Source of the DNA: Brevundimonas sp. SGAir0440
GTDB lineage: Bacteria > Pseudomonadota > Alphaproteobacteria > Caulobacterales > Caulobacteraceae
Direction of reading: 5' to 3'
Length of the DNA: 64,000 bases
NCBI RefSeq assembly: GCF_005484585.1
Contig: NZ_CP039435.1
Span: 3,089,532 to 3,153,531 of the forward strand
Below are positions 24,649-34,970 of the stretch, in pieces. The notes under the pieces are model-generated. The model was not told where the DNA came from and searched no databases. It saw nothing but the letters and a program-made list of their open reading frames with translations. The translations under genes were made by a program, and so were the position numbers. Within the stretch, counting starts at the first letter, position 1; each line of letters opens with the position of its first letter.

Positions 24649-25686
24649 TTAGGCGACAGACCGCGCAGCCGGATCGGCGCACAGTTCGAGAATGGCGGTG
24701 GACAGGCGGTGCAGCGGCAACTGCCGCTCCACGGCGCCGATTTCATGGGCGGCCTTCGGCATGCCGTAGACGACGCAGGTCGCCTCGTCCTGACCCAGGG
24801 TGCGGCCGCCGGCCTGGCGCATGGCCAGCAGGCCCTTGGCGCCGTCGCGGCCCATGCCGGTCAGGATGACGCCGGTCATCGGACGTTTCAACCGGGCGAC
24901 GGAGTCGAACATCACATCCACCGACGGACGGTGGCCGTTGACGGGATCGCTGGCGATCAGGCGGCAACGGGGCGTCAGGCCGCCCGAGACCTCAAGATGG
25001 GTTGCGCCTCCGGGGGCCAAGTAGATGTGGCCTGGCTTCAGCGGCGCGCCGTCCACCGCCTCGGTCACGGTCGGGGCGCAGACGCGGTCCAGGCGGGCGG
25101 CGAAGCTGGCGGTGAAGGTCGCCGGCATATGTTGGGTGATGACGGTCGCGGGGCAATCCAGCGGGAAGCCGCTGAGCACCGTCAGCAGGGCCTCGACCCC
25201 GCCGGTGGACGAACCGATGGCGAGAATCTGATTGGGATCGGCGTGATAGGCGCGCGGCGCCTCGGCGGCGGCGGGCGTGTCGCCGCGGGCGCGGACGCGC
25301 GAACGGGCGGCGGTCTTCACCTTGCCGATCAGGTCGTGGAAGGCGTCAACGCTGGCGACCGCCGGTTTGGCCACCGCGTCCACAGCGCCGATCTCCAGCG
25401 CGGCCAGGGTCACGTCCGTGCCCGCCGCCGTCAGGGTCGAGACCATGACCACCGGCATGGGCCGCAGCCGCATGATCTTTTCCAGAAACTCCAAGCCGTT
25501 CATGTTGGGCATTTCGACGTCGAGCGTAATGACGTCGGGGTTCAGGGCCTTGATCGCGGCGCGGGCCTCGATGGGATCGGCGGCGGTGCCGACGACCTCT
25601 ATCTCAGAATCCGACTTCAGGGCGGCCGAGATCAGCCCGCGCATGGTCAGGCTGTCGTCGACGACGAGGACGCGGACGGGGCTCAT
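24649..25686 (-). CDS. cheB: receptor methylesterase/deamidase CheB
   Basis: A 345-residue CheB with an N-terminal receiver ([12 protein letters not shown]; phospho-site in [13 protein letters not shown]) joined by a linker to the methylesterase domain. The catalytic triad is visible as Ser in [11 protein letters not shown], His in TQHMPATF and Asp in [10 protein letters not shown]. It demethylates chemoreceptor glutamates during adaptation. The ATG overlaps the cheR stop (ATGA). A long upstream extension of the frame shadows cheR. Confidence 0.95.
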   Translation of the reverse strand: MSPVRVLVVDDSLTMRGLISAALKSDSEIEVVGTAADPIEARAAIKALNPDVITLDVEMPNMNGLEFLEKIMRLRPMPVVMVSTLTAAGTDVTLAALEIGAVDAVAKPAVASVDAFHDLIGKVKTAARSRVRARGDTPAAAEAPRAYHADPNQILAIGSSTGGVEALLTVLSGFPLDCPATVITQHMPATFTASFAARLDRVCAPTVTEAVDGAPLKPGHIYLAPGGATHLEVSGGLTPRCRLIASDPVNGHRPSVDVMFDSVARLKRPMTGVILTGMGRDGAKGLLAMRQAGGRTLGQDEATCVVYGMPKAAHEIGAVERQLPLHRLSTAILELCADPAARSVA

Positions 25687-26543
25687 GCGCCACCCAGGCG
25701 ATAGGTGGTCAGGCCGGCGGTCTGAAGCTGGCTGGTCGCCGGGCCGGAGACGCGTTCGGAGTGACCGATGTAGAGGGTTGCGCCGGGGTTCATCAGCGGG
25801 GTGAACCGCTTCCACACCCGTTCCTGGGTCGCGTCGTCGAAGTAGATGACGACGTTGCGGCAGAAGATGACGTCGAACTTGCCCTTCATGGGCCAGTCGC
25901 CGATCAGGTTCAGCTCCTTGAAGCTGACCAGGCGTTTCAGCTGGGCGCCGGCGACCCACTGGCCGCGATCGGCGCGGTCGAAATATTTGCGCCACAGGGT
26001 GACGGGCGCGGGCTCCAGCGCCTCTTCGGAATAGACGCCGTCATGGCCTTGGGCGACCATGTTGGGATCGATGTCGGTGGCCAGGATGCGCACATCCAGC
26101 TCGGCCGCCTCGGGCAGGGCCTGCAGCACGGTCAGGGCCATCGAATAGGGCTCCTGCCCGTTCGAGCAGGCCGCCGACCACAGACGGACCCGGCCGCCGG
26201 CGCGGGCGCGCGCCGCCAGTTCGGGCATGACCCGGTCACGCAGGTCGTCGAAATGGTGCGGTTCGCGATAGAAGCGGGTAACGTTAGTGGTCAGGGCCGC
26301 CGTCATCTTCTGACGCTCGTCCACGCCGTCCACGCCCTCGACCAGGGCGCAGTAGTCGCGGAAGCTGGTCAGACCCAGGGTGCGCAGGCGCTTGGCCAGG
26401 CGCGAATACACGAGCGCGGCCTTGCCCTCGTTCAGGGCGATGCCCGCATGGGCGTGCAGCATCTGGGCGATGTGGCGGAAATCCTCGGCGGTGAAGACGA
26501 ACTCGCCCTCGACGATGGATCCCCGGCCGGCGGCGGCGGTCAT
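25683..26543 (-). CDS. cheR: chemotaxis methyltransferase CheR
   Basis: A 286-residue CheR with an N-terminal helical domain ([21 protein letters not shown]) and a SAM-binding C-terminal domain ([18 protein letters not shown], then [14 protein letters not shown]). It methylates receptor glutamates. The chemoreceptor of this operon ends in a WEEF tail, a likely docking site for CheR. Overlaps cheW and cheB by four bases each. Confidence 0.95.
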   Translation of the reverse strand: MTAAAGRGSIVEGEFVFTAEDFRHIAQMLHAHAGIALNEGKAALVYSRLAKRLRTLGLTSFRDYCALVEGVDGVDERQKMTAALTTNVTRFYREPHHFDDLRDRVMPELAARARAGGRVRLWSAACSNGQEPYSMALTVLQALPEAAELDVRILATDIDPNMVAQGHDGVYSEEALEPAPVTLWRKYFDRADRGQWVAGAQLKRLVSFKELNLIGDWPMKGKFDVIFCRNVVIYFDDATQERVWKRFTPLMNPGATLYIGHSERVSGPATSQLQTAGLTTYRLGGA

Positions 26544-26995
26544 GCGGCTTCGGCCTCGACTTGCGGCAGGATGTAATCCAGTTCGATCAGGCTGATCATG
26601 CGGCCGTCGATCGAGAAGATGCCTTTCACGAAGGTCTTCACCTGATCGCTGGCGACGTCGGGCGTCGGCTGGACCGAGGCCTCGCTCATCTGCAGGATGT
26701 CGGACACGGCGTCGACCAGCAGTCCGACCATGCGGCCGCCGATGTGGGCCACCATGATGACGTGGCGCGCCGTCGGTTCCGAGGTCGTCAGGCCGAAGCG
26801 CGCGCCCAGGTCGATGATCGGCAGGACCGTGCCGCGCAGGTTGATGACGCCCTTCATGTATCCCGGCGAACGGGGCAGAGGCGTCGCCGGCGTCCAGCCG
26901 CGGATTTCGCGCACCGACATGATGTCGACGCAGAATTCCTGACTGCCGATGCGGAAGGCGATCAGTTCACGCTGGAGATCTTTGGCTTCGGTCAT
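26540..26995 (-). CDS. cheW: chemotaxis coupling protein CheW
   Basis: A 151-residue single CheW (SH3-like) domain: [20 protein letters not shown] at the N-terminus, [20 protein letters not shown] and [10 protein letters not shown] in the middle. It links receptors to the CheA kinase in the array. Located between cheA (3 bases) and cheR (4-base overlap). Confidence 0.95.
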   Translation of the reverse strand: MTEAKDLQRELIAFRIGSQEFCVDIMSVREIRGWTPATPLPRSPGYMKGVINLRGTVLPIIDLGARFGLTTSEPTARHVIMVAHIGGRMVGLLVDAVSDILQMSEASVQPTPDVASDQVKTFVKGIFSIDGRMISLIELDYILPQVEAEAA

Positions 26996-26998
26996 GGT

Positions 26999-29245
26999 TC
27001 AGCTCGCGAGCTTGAAGTCGGGACGGACGGATTTGCGGCGCATGTCGGTGACCAGCACATCGACATCCAGGATCAGGGCGACGCGCCCGTCGCCCAGGAT
27101 GGTGGCGGCGGCGACGCCCTCGACCTGCTGGTAGTTGGTTTCCAGGCTCTTGATAACCACCTGGCGCTGGCCCTGGATGGCGTCGAACAGCAGGGCCGCC
27201 TGCTGGCCGCCTTCGGTTTCGACGACCACGGCGACGCCTTCGGTCGGGTTCATCGGCTGTTCGCGGAAGCCCATGATCAGGGCCACGTCGATCAGCGGCA
27301 GGAAGCGGTCACGGAAGCGGATGACGGGATCCACCCCGCCGACGAAATGCAGGTCGACGGCTTGCGGGGTCAGGCTCTCGACGATGGCCGGCAGCGGCGC
27401 GATCAGCGTCTGTTCGGCGGCGGCGACGACCATGCCGTCCAGCACCGCCAACGTCAGCGGCAGGCTGAGGGTGAAGGTCGAGCCCTTGCCGGGCACAGAG
27501 CTGATGGAGATGCGGCCGCCCAGCGCCTGGATCGAGCGTTTGACCACGTCCATGCCCACGCCCCGGCCCGAGATGTCGGACACGACGGCGGCGGTGGAGA
27601 AGCCCGGCGCGAAGATCAGATTGTCGATCTGTTCGTCGGTCAGGGGCGCGTCGGCGGCGATCAGACCCTTGTCGACGGCGATCTTCTTGACCCGTTCGCG
27701 GTTGATGCCGCGGCCGTCGTCGGAGATTTCGATGACGATCCGACCCGAGCGGTGCAGGGCCGCGAGACGCACCGTGCCCTCGGCCGGCTTGCCGGCGGCG
27801 ACGCGCTCCTCGGGCGTTTCCAGCCCGTGGTCGATGGCGTTGCGCAGCATGTGGGTGATGGGCTCGGCCAGGCGTTCGACCACGGTCTTGTCGACCTCGG
27901 TGTCCTCGCCGGCCGTGACCAGACGGACCTGTTTGGAGACCATGTCGGCGACTTCGCGGACCAGGCGCGGCATGCGCTGGAACACCGACTTCACCGGCTG
28001 GGCGCGGATGGCCATGACGCTGTCTTGGATCTCGCGGGTCAGCAGTTCCAAATCTTCGAGACCGAGCGCGATGCCCGACGAGCGGGCCAGGCCGCTTTCC
28101 AGCACGCGTTGCGACAGCATGGCCTGCTGGATGACCAGTTCGCCGACGACGTTGATCAGGCGATCCACGCGATCCAGATCGACGCGGATCGTCACCGGCG
28201 CGGGCGCGACAGGAGCAGAAGCCGGCGCGAGCGTCGCCGCCACGGGTGCGGCGACAGGGGCGGCCACCGGCTCAACAATGGGCGCAGCGGCGATCGGGGC
28301 GGGCGCGGGCTCGGGCTCCAGGGGAGCGAAGGGCACGACCTCGGCCGCCGGCTCGGCGGCGGCGCCGGAAGCCTTGGCCAGAAGAGCGGCGATATCCAGG
28401 TCGTCGCTGGCGGGCAGGACGGCGGCCGGTTCGTCTTCGAACGCAGCGAGTTCATCACCGCCGGCGCCCAAGGGCGTGATGGTCAGATCGCAGTCGCTTT
28501 CGACGAAGTCGAAGACCTCGCGCACGGCCGCCTCATCGACGGCGGCGGCCAGATCGACCGTCCAGGTCAGGCAGCCGTCCTCGATCGACAGCGCGTCCAG
28601 CGTCGGCGTCTCGCTGTCGTCCACGACGACCGTGACCGGGCCGAGGCGACCCAGTTCGCGCAGCAACAGGCTGGTCTCGTTGGCGTTGACGTACATCCGG
28701 CCCATCGGCTTGAACACGATGCGCCAGCCGACCGACGGCGCGTCGGCGCCTAGGTCGGCGATAGGCAGGGGCGCAGGCTCGTCCAGCGCCATGTCGAAGG
28801 CCATGGGGGTGAAGCCGAAATCGTCCTCGTCTTCCTCGACCTCGACCGGCGCCTCGCCGCCGTGGGTCAGGACCTGCATTTCGGCGACCAGGGCGGCGGA
28901 CCGCGCCTCGTCCACCGGCGGGATCAACCCTTGCGCGGCCTGGATGTGGTCGGCCAGCACGTCGGAGGCGCGCAGCAGAGTCTTGATGGTGATTGCGTCG
29001 CACGGCTTACGGCCCGCGCGCAGTTCGTCCATCAGGGTCTCGAAGACGTGGGCGAACCGAACCAGGGCCTCCAGGCCGAAGGCCCCTGCCCCGCCCTTGA
29101 CCGAATGGACGGCGCGGAAGACGGCGTTGATCGTCTCCAGGTCGGTCTGACCCTGTTCAAGCAGCATCAGCTTGGCTTCCAGGTCCGCGAGCAGTTCGTC
29201 GCACTCCTGGAAGAAGGTGGCTTTGATGGCTTCGAAGGCGTCCAT
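26999..29245 (-). CDS. cheA: chemotaxis histidine kinase CheA
   Basis: A 748-residue CheA. P1 (Hpt) carries His47 in VHSVKGGAGAFG. A P2-like region follows (about 180-285, FKPMGRMYVNANETSLLL), then a long Ala/Pro-rich linker. P3 dimerisation (LINVVGELVIQQAML), P4 ATP-binding (MLRNAIDHGLETPEERVAAG and DDGRGINRERV) and P5 CheW-like domain complete the protein. It passes phosphate to the CheY proteins and CheB. It is the sensor kinase of the operon, located between cheYI and cheW. Confidence 0.96.
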   Translation of the reverse strand: MDAFEAIKATFFQECDELLADLEAKLMLLEQGQTDLETINAVFRAVHSVKGGAGAFGLEALVRFAHVFETLMDELRAGRKPCDAITIKTLLRASDVLADHIQAAQGLIPPVDEARSAALVAEMQVLTHGGEAPVEVEEDEDDFGFTPMAFDMALDEPAPLPIADLGADAPSVGWRIVFKPMGRMYVNANETSLLLRELGRLGPVTVVVDDSETPTLDALSIEDGCLTWTVDLAAAVDEAAVREVFDFVESDCDLTITPLGAGGDELAAFEDEPAAVLPASDDLDIAALLAKASGAAAEPAAEVVPFAPLEPEPAPAPIAAAPIVEPVAAPVAAPVAATLAPASAPVAPAPVTIRVDLDRVDRLINVVGELVIQQAMLSQRVLESGLARSSGIALGLEDLELLTREIQDSVMAIRAQPVKSVFQRMPRLVREVADMVSKQVRLVTAGEDTEVDKTVVERLAEPITHMLRNAIDHGLETPEERVAAGKPAEGTVRLAALHRSGRIVIEISDDGRGINRERVKKIAVDKGLIAADAPLTDEQIDNLIFAPGFSTAAVVSDISGRGVGMDVVKRSIQALGGRISISSVPGKGSTFTLSLPLTLAVLDGMVVAAAEQTLIAPLPAIVESLTPQAVDLHFVGGVDPVIRFRDRFLPLIDVALIMGFREQPMNPTEGVAVVVETEGGQQAALLFDAIQGQRQVVIKSLETNYQQVEGVAAATILGDGRVALILDVDVLVTDMRRKSVRPDFKLAS

Positions 29246-29287
29246 TAGGTCGAGGTCCGGCGGGCTTCAGCGATCAGAGTCGGGCGA

Positions 29288-29653
29288 TCAGGCGGCGACG
29301 CGGCGGACGGCGTCCACCAGCTTTGCGGGGTCGAACGGCTTGACGATCCAGCCGGTGGCGCCGGCGGCGCGGGCGCGCGCCTTCTTCTCGACGTCGCTTT
29401 CGGTCGTCAGCACCAGCACCGGGGTCGTGCGGTGGTTCGGATCGGCGCGCACGCCCTCGATGACGCCGAAGCCGTCCATGCGCGGCATGTTGATGTCGGT
29501 GATGATGACGTCGGCGCCCTTGGACGCCAGGGTCTCCAGACCGTCCACGCCGTCCACCGCCTGGATCACGGTATAGCCCGCGTCTTCCAGCGCCATCAGC
29601 AGCATGTCGCGCATGGTGCGTGAATCGTCGATCGTCAGAACGGTCTTGGTCAT
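29288..29653 (-). CDS. cheYI: response regulator CheYI
   Basis: A 121-residue receiver with all key residues: Asp9/Asp10 (TIDDSRTMRD), phospho-Asp53 (ITDINMPRMDGF), Thr in LVLTTES and Lys in WIVKPFD. It lies between the STAS gene (ATG overlaps by four bases) and cheA, the cheYI position of Caulobacter. The frame opens further upstream, but that region is the STAS gene. Confidence 0.9.
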   Translation of the reverse strand: MTKTVLTIDDSRTMRDMLLMALEDAGYTVIQAVDGVDGLETLASKGADVIITDINMPRMDGFGVIEGVRADPNHRTTPVLVLTTESDVEKKARARAAGATGWIVKPFDPAKLVDAVRRVAA

Positions 29654-29925
29654 GCCAACGCCCCCTCGGTGTTGAAGTCCGGCGCGCCATAGGCCGCCCA
29701 TTGTTCCGTCCAATATTGGGACACAGACCCTAAACTTAGGTTGACGCCGTCGGCCGCCCACGTCTTTCGCGCCGACAGCAGGATCTGCAGGCACAGGCCG
29801 CCCAGGCGCTGGACCGCAGAGGCGTCCAGGACCACCGGATGACCGCGCAGGGCCAGCATCTCGGCTTTCAGAGGCTCGGCCGCGTTCAGGTCCAGCACGT
29901 CGGACAGGATCAGGGTTTCGGTCAT
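29650..29925 (-). CDS. cheX: STAS-domain protein of the chemotaxis operon (cheX position)
   Basis: A 91-residue STAS domain: LDLNAAEPLKAEMLALRG, then VVLDASAVQRLGGLCLQILL with the serine in the position often phosphorylated in anti-anti-sigma proteins. It is second in the operon, overlapping the receptor stop by one base (TGATG). The Caulobacter operon has the same gene here, labelled cheX; it is not homologous to the CheX phosphatase of spirochaetes. Role unknown. Confidence 0.8.
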   Translation of the reverse strand: MTETLILSDVLDLNAAEPLKAEMLALRGHPVVLDASAVQRLGGLCLQILLSARKTWAADGVNLSLGSVSQYWTEQWAAYGAPDFNTEGALA

Positions 29926-31874
29926 CAGAACTCCTCCCAGCCGTCTTCGACGGCGGCGGCTTGAGGCTTGGGCGCGGCGCCGCCACGGCCGATGGTCTTC
30001 AGCGCGGCGACCATGTGGCTGGAGCGAGCAGCGGGCTTGGCGACGGGCGCAGGCGTGCGAACCGGCGAAGGCGCAGCGGCGCGCGGCGACGAAGCGCCGA
30101 CACGGAACTGGGCGACAGAGGCTTGCAGGCTCTCCGCCTCCTGGGCCAACGAATGGCTGGCGGCGGTGGACTGCTCGACCATGGCCGCGTTCTGCTGGGT
30201 CACCTGGTCCATCTGGTTCACGGCGGTGTTGACCTGGGCCAGACCGACGGCCTGTTCTTGGGCCGAGGCCGCGATTTCGGTGACCAGGCTGTCGATTTCG
30301 GCGACCCGGTCCACGATGCGTTGCAGGGCCTCGCCGGTCTCGCCGACCAGTTTGACGCCCGAGCCGACCTGACCCGTCGAGGCCGAGATCAGGGTCTTGA
30401 TCTCCTTGGCGGCCTCGGCCGAACGCTGGGCCAGCGCGCGCACTTCGGAGGCGACCACCGCAAACCCGCGACCGGCCTCGCCGGCACGCGCGGCCTCGAC
30501 GCCGGCGTTCAGGGCCAGCAGGTTGGTCTGGAAGGCGATCTCATCGATGACGCCGATGATCTGATTGATCTGAGTGGACGAGCTTTCGATGGCGGTCATG
30601 GCCTGGACGGCGTCGCGAACGATCACGCCGCTCTTCTCGGCGTCGCCGCGCGCGGCCTGGACGACGTCCGAAGCCTGGCGGGCGCCCGAGGCGGTCTTGT
30701 TCACGGTGGCGGTGATTTCATCCAGGGCGGCGGCCGTTTCCTCCAGCGAGGCGGCCTGCTGTTCGGTGCGGCGCGACAGGTCGTCGGCGGCCTGCGAGAT
30801 TTCGCCGGCGCCCGAGCGAATGCCCGAGACATTGTTGACCACGACCGAGACGGCCTGCTGCAGCTGGGAGATCGCAGCGTTGAAATCGGTTTTCAGCTGA
30901 GCGGACTTGGCGCTGAATTCGATGTCGATGCGGTGAGTGAGATCGCCGTTCGACATGGCCGACAAACCTTGACCCAAGGCTGCGATGGCGCGGGCGTCTT
31001 CGGCGGCTTCGCGCGCCTTTTCGGCCTCGCGTTCGGCGCGTTCCTGCTCGGACATAGAACGCTGCGACAGCGCATCTTTTTCGACGCGAACCTTCTCGAT
31101 CGCGGCGTCGCGGAAGGCCACGATAGCCTGGCCCATCTTGCCGAACTCATCCTTGCGCTCGGCGCTGGCGACCTTGATGTCGGTGTCACCGGCCATCAGC
31201 TTTTGCATATAGCCGATCATCGTGAAGATCGGGCGCACGATGGAGCGCGTCGCGACGAAACCGGCGATGACGGCGATCACCAAGGCCGAGATCAGGCCCA
31301 CGATCGTGGCGATCAGCGCGGTGCGGCTGGCGGCTTCCTGGGCGTCGGTCGAGGCCTTGCGCGCCACATCGTTGGCGCTCTTGATCTGGTCGATCGTGTC
31401 TTCGATCGGCGCGACGTAGTTGTCGGCCGTTCCGTTGCGCCCGACCATCTGAACGGCCTGGGCCGCGCGACCGTCTCGGACCATCGCAGAACCGGCTACC
31501 ACGACATTCTTGTACCAGGTCGCATTGCCTTCCACGGCCTTGTCGACCAGGGCGGCGCGATCGGCGGGCAGTTCGCCGCGCAACTCGTCCATGGCCGCCA
31601 GGAACTTGGCGCGGTGCGCATCGACGCGTTCAATGTAGTAGGGGTCCTGAGACAGGAGGTAGCCACGGAAGGCGTTCTCCTGGCGCGCCATGTAGAACTC
31701 GGCCGTCGCCGTGGTGCGATTGACCTGGTTTTCCACCGTGCGCACTTCGCCGGCCTTCTCCAGCTGGAGCAGGCTGGTGACGACGACGACGCCCATGACG
31801 GCGATCGCCGCCAAAACGAGACCAAAGGCCGCGAACAGCTTGCGGCCAACGGGCATATTCTCAATCAACTTCAA
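29925..31874 (-). CDS. mcpA: methyl-accepting chemotaxis protein (McpA-like)
   Basis: A 649-residue transmembrane chemoreceptor. TM1 spans about residues 9-33; the periplasmic part (about 35-190) is helical, CHASE3-like; TM2 lies at about 192-216. A HAMP domain follows, then the signalling tip [20 protein letters not shown] and the second signalling helix. The C-terminus is GWEEF, matching the xWxxF pentapeptide that recruits CheR. The start is TTG, with GGGGGA seven bases upstream; no ATG or GTG fits. First gene of the che operon; torF ends only 27 bases upstream, so read-through is possible. Confidence 0.95.
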   Translation of the reverse strand: MKLIENMPVGRKLFAAFGLVLAAIAVMGVVVVTSLLQLEKAGEVRTVENQVNRTTATAEFYMARQENAFRGYLLSQDPYYIERVDAHRAKFLAAMDELRGELPADRAALVDKAVEGNATWYKNVVVAGSAMVRDGRAAQAVQMVGRNGTADNYVAPIEDTIDQIKSANDVARKASTDAQEAASRTALIATIVGLISALVIAVIAGFVATRSIVRPIFTMIGYMQKLMAGDTDIKVASAERKDEFGKMGQAIVAFRDAAIEKVRVEKDALSQRSMSEQERAEREAEKAREAAEDARAIAALGQGLSAMSNGDLTHRIDIEFSAKSAQLKTDFNAAISQLQQAVSVVVNNVSGIRSGAGEISQAADDLSRRTEQQAASLEETAAALDEITATVNKTASGARQASDVVQAARGDAEKSGVIVRDAVQAMTAIESSSTQINQIIGVIDEIAFQTNLLALNAGVEAARAGEAGRGFAVVASEVRALAQRSAEAAKEIKTLISASTGQVGSGVKLVGETGEALQRIVDRVAEIDSLVTEIAASAQEQAVGLAQVNTAVNQMDQVTQQNAAMVEQSTAASHSLAQEAESLQASVAQFRVGASSPRAAAPSPVRTPAPVAKPAARSSHMVAALKTIGRGGAAPKPQAAAVEDGWEEF

Positions 31875-31901
31875 CTCAGCATCCCCCGGTGAATCGGTAA
31901 C

Positions 31902-32579
31902 TCAGAACGAATAGGTGGCGGCGGCGACGAGGCGACCCTCATAGGGTTCGCCTGCGCTGTGGCGGTCGGTGTCGTACCAGCGCAGATCGACGGCCAAGGC
32001 GTCGGTCAGCTTCTGTTTGGCGCCGACATTCCAGGCGTTGTAGTCGACGCCGCCGTCCGCCATGCGGTTGGCGACGGCAGCCGAAATCTTTGTCTTGGCG
32101 GCGACGGCGACCGTGCCTTGCAGCTCCAGCCACCAGGCCTCTTTCGTCGCCGCAAAGCCGTCGGGCGAATAGTTGACGCGCAGGCGCGTCGCCACGGGGC
32201 CCAGCTTGCGTGAAGCGTCCGCCTGATATTCCCAGTAGTTTTTGTCGACGCCGGCGCGCGACCCTGGCAGGTCGCGGTTCATGATCCCCAGATCGAAGGT
32301 GAAGCCGCCCGCCTTGGGCCGCCAACCGACCATGCTGACGATTTCCAGGTCGTAGCCTTGAGATCCGGCGGCGTCAGAGACGAAGACGCTGGCGTAGCCT
32401 TCGCCGAAGCCGGCTTCGGCCTTGGCGAAAGGCGCAACGTCCTGATTGCTCTTGCCCAGCCCTTTGCCGACATACTGGCTGGCGACACCGACATCGAGGC
32501 CGAACGATTGGGCCTGGGACGTGATCGGTGTTGCGAGGCCTACTGCCGCGACAACAAAGAAGGCTGACGAACGAAACAT
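31902..32579 (-). CDS. TorF-family outer membrane protein (putative porin)
   Basis: A 225-residue protein with a signal peptide (residues 1 to about 24, ending SQAQS). Its mature part alternates amphipathic strands and ends in F (VAAATYSF), typical of a small outer membrane beta barrel. The SQYVGKGLGKS segment near the mature N-terminus fits the TIGR02001/TorF family ('GL...GVASDYVFRG'). Transport specificity is unknown. The frame starts further upstream, but ATG 32579 has an AGGGA site and gives the signal peptide. Confidence 0.8.
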   Translation of the reverse strand: MFRSSAFFVVAAVGLATPITSQAQSFGLDVGVASQYVGKGLGKSNQDVAPFAKAEAGFGEGYASVFVSDAAGSQGYDLEIVSMVGWRPKAGGFTFDLGIMNRDLPGSRAGVDKNYWEYQADASRKLGPVATRLRVNYSPDGFAATKEAWWLELQGTVAVAAKTKISAAVANRMADGGVDYNAWNVGAKQKLTDALAVDLRWYDTDRHSAGEPYEGRLVAAATYSF

Positions 32580-32894
32580 GGTGATCCCTGAAGCTTCTGC
32601 ATTCTGAAGCCCAAGGATGAGGCGATGATTAATATTAAATCTGAACCGGACCGTATGTAGGATTGCGTAACCCATAAGGTGTGTCGCCCAGCGTCCGAGC
32701 TGCGTCATCGGCAGGGGTGCAGGTCACTTCAAACCGATTTTGAGCGAATACGTATGTTCACGTAGTCGAAACGAGCCTATACAAAAGTTGTCAGAAAAGC
32801 GGCGACGCCCGGCAGCCCAAGGTTTGGCGAGTTCTCGCATCCCAATTCATATTCCGGTGAAATATATCCAGCGGCCCAGGAACAGCACGAAGAC
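32580..32894. other. divergent intergenic region between torF and the FixL-like kinase
   Basis: 315 bases with lower GC than the flanks. It must hold the promoters for torF (and perhaps the che operon) to the left and the two-component pair to the right. A 10-bp AT palindrome TTAATATTAA lies at 32629-32638. I find no clear CtrA site (TTAA-N7-TTAA), Fnr site or EcfG promoter. Confidence 0.5.
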
Positions 32895-34388
32895 ATGATC
32901 TTCAGGTCCAGGACATGGTGGAGCGGGGTCTTGATCGCGTGCCTGGCTGTCCTGCTGGCGACGCTGGTTCGTAGCGCGCTCGAACCGTTTGGAAACTTCT
33001 ATTATCTGCCGCTGGTCCCGGCGGTGATTGTTACGGCTCTGCTGGCGCAAAGAGGGGCGGTTGCGCTGTCGATCCTGTTGGCCATCGGGGCCAATCTATG
33101 GCTGGTGCATCGCGAAAGCGTGCTGGATGCGGCGACCAACGCCGCGCTTTTTGCGGTCATCGCCTGGGTCATCGCCGAGGTCTGTCGTCGGCTGATCGAC
33201 GCGTTGGAACAGGCCCGCGCCCTGACGCGCGATCTGGCGCTGCGTGAGATGCTGCTCGACACCATCGTGGCCACGACGCCGATCGTGACCCTAGACCGTG
33301 AAGGACGCACGCGCCGCGTGACCCCGGCCGCCGCCGATCTGCTGCGTGTGGATCGAGAGGCGGCGATGGCGCAGCCTTTCGGAACGCTGCTGCCCGGCTT
33401 CGACGATGCGGCCCTGGCGAAGGCTCGCCAAGGGGGCGAGGTTCTGGGCCCGTCCTCCGGACCTTGGACGAGCGGCAATATAAATACACCCGGGCCGTCG
33501 CTGACGCTTCACGCCAATGTCCTGCCTGACGACATCGCTCCCGAACACATCGTCCTGACGCTGGGCGATCAAAGCCAGGCCGAGACGATCCGTAAGGGCG
33601 AGCGCGACCTGAACGACAAGCTGAGCAGCGTCTGGCGTCTGAACTCGATGGGCGAAATGGCTGCGACCCTGGCCCACGAACTGAACCAGCCGCTGACCGC
33701 CGCCACCGTTTATTTGCATGCCGGCCAGGCCGAACTGACCCGGCTGGGAACGGTCGCGGAAGGGCCGGCCAAGACCATCGATCTGGCCAAGACCCAATTG
33801 CTGCGTGCGGGCGACATCATCCGGCGCATGCGCGAACAGGTGGCGACAGGTTCGCGGTCCTTTACCGAGGAGCGGGCCTCGCTGATCGTCCTGGACCTGG
33901 CGCCGGTCTTCGCCCTGACGGGACAGGACACCGACACGACGATCGCTCTGGATGTCGAAGAGGACGACGATCAGGTTCTGGCCGACCGCATCCAGATTCA
34001 ACAGGCGCTGGCCAATCTGGTGCGCAACGCCGTAGACGCCGTCATCGGACGCGAAGGCGCGCGCGTGACGGTGACCGGCCGGACGCTGGGCGCGGACGGC
34101 TATGAGATCGCGGTGTGCGACAATGGCGACGGCATCCCCGAAGACAGAATCGACAGCATCTTTCATCCGATGGCGACGACCAAGGCCGGCGGCATGGGCC
34201 TGGGGCTGTCGGTCACGCGTTCTATCGTCGAGAGCCATGGCGCGACCTTGGTCGTCAGCCGAAACTCTCAGGGTGGAGCGACCTTTTCGTTTCGTCTGCC
34301 GCGTCCCACGGAGTTCGAAATCTGGCGAGCCCGCACTCTGTTTTCATCATCGACGACGACCCTGCCATGCGCGACGCCCTGGTGCTGA
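32895..34388 (+). CDS. FixL-like PAS sensor histidine kinase, heme site absent
   Basis: A 497-residue membrane sensor kinase. The N-terminus has several transmembrane segments (about 9-26, 35-68 and 82-98). A PAS-like domain follows (about 118-225, VTLDREGRTRRVTPAAADLL) but lacks the heme-ligand His region of rhizobial FixL. The HisKA domain has His261 in LAHELNQPL, and the ATPase domain ends GATFSFRLP. It is FixL-like only in its kinase core, so its signal is unknown. The last 22 codons overlap the response-regulator gene in another frame. Confidence 0.88.
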   Translation: MIFRSRTWWSGVLIACLAVLLATLVRSALEPFGNFYYLPLVPAVIVTALLAQRGAVALSILLAIGANLWLVHRESVLDAATNAALFAVIAWVIAEVCRRLIDALEQARALTRDLALREMLLDTIVATTPIVTLDREGRTRRVTPAAADLLRVDREAAMAQPFGTLLPGFDDAALAKARQGGEVLGPSSGPWTSGNINTPGPSLTLHANVLPDDIAPEHIVLTLGDQSQAETIRKGERDLNDKLSSVWRLNSMGEMAATLAHELNQPLTAATVYLHAGQAELTRLGTVAEGPAKTIDLAKTQLLRAGDIIRRMREQVATGSRSFTEERASLIVLDLAPVFALTGQDTDTTIALDVEEDDDQVLADRIQIQQALANLVRNAVDAVIGREGARVTVTGRTLGADGYEIAVCDNGDGIPEDRIDSIFHPMATTKAGGMGLGLSVTRSIVESHGATLVVSRNSQGGATFSFRLPRPTEFEIWRARTLFSSSTTTLPCATPWC

Positions 34389-34936
34389 TGCTGCGCGGGG
34401 CGGGCTATCGGGCGCGCAGTTTCGTCAGCGCCGACGACTTCCTGGACAATCTGCCCGAAGACCGCAGCGCCTGCGTCATTACCGATGTGCGGATGCCGGG
34501 GCTTCAGGGTTCCGAGCTGGTCGGGCGTCTGAAAAGCCTGCGCGGCGACACCTGGCCGGTGATCGTCATCACGGGTCATGGGGAGGTGACGCTGGCGGTT
34601 CAGTTGATGAAGGCGGGCGTCGTAGATTTCGTCGAAAAGCCGTTCGATCCGCAGCGAATGCTGGACGCGGTTTCCAGCTGCCTGGCCTCCTTGACCAGTC
34701 TGGAGGCCGAGCGGATCGCGCGCGAGGACGCCAAGGCCCGACTGGACACCCTCACCCCGCGCGAACGGCAGGTCTTCGACGCCCTGATCGACGGCTGTTC
34801 CAACAAGGAAATCGCGCAAAGGCTGGAGATCAGCCCGCGCACGGTGGAAATCTTTCGCGCCAAGGTGATGACGAAAATGCAGGCCGCGAACCTGTCCACC
34901 CTGGTCCGGATCGGAATGCGCGCCGGCGACGCTTGA
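34322..34936 (+). CDS. FixJ-like response regulator, non-canonical start
   Basis: A 204-residue regulator. The receiver has VFIIDDDPAMRDAL, phospho-Asp55 (VITDVRMPG) and VEKPFDPQ; the LuxR-type HTH has LTPRERQVFDALIDGCSNKE. Length and layout equal FixJ. No ATG, GTG or TTG lies in frame between the kinase's ATPase end and the first strand. The best start is CTG 34322 with GGAG eight bases before; a start codon lost by sequencing error is the alternative. Overlaps the kinase gene by 67 bases. Confidence 0.8.
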   Translation: MASPHSVFIIDDDPAMRDALVLMLRGAGYRARSFVSADDFLDNLPEDRSACVITDVRMPGLQGSELVGRLKSLRGDTWPVIVITGHGEVTLAVQLMKAGVVDFVEKPFDPQRMLDAVSSCLASLTSLEAERIAREDAKARLDTLTPRERQVFDALIDGCSNKEIAQRLEISPRTVEIFRAKVMTKMQAANLSTLVRIGMRAGDA

Positions 34937-34970
34937 GCCGGACGAGATTCGTCGCCACCTTAGTCGCGAC

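Noticed and set aside
26561..28753. 730-codon open frame opposite cheA
   Set aside because: Antisense shadow of a clear CheA; composition (His/Gln/Asp-rich) has no domain. Long antisense frames are normal at this GC content.
29961..31892. 643-codon frame opposite the chemoreceptor
   Set aside because: Shadow of the receptor gene, low-complexity Gly/Asp/His sequence without domains.
34115..34321. Longer N-terminus for the FixJ-like regulator
   Set aside because: It would translate through the kinase ATPase domain in the wrong frame and has no receiver-like sequence.
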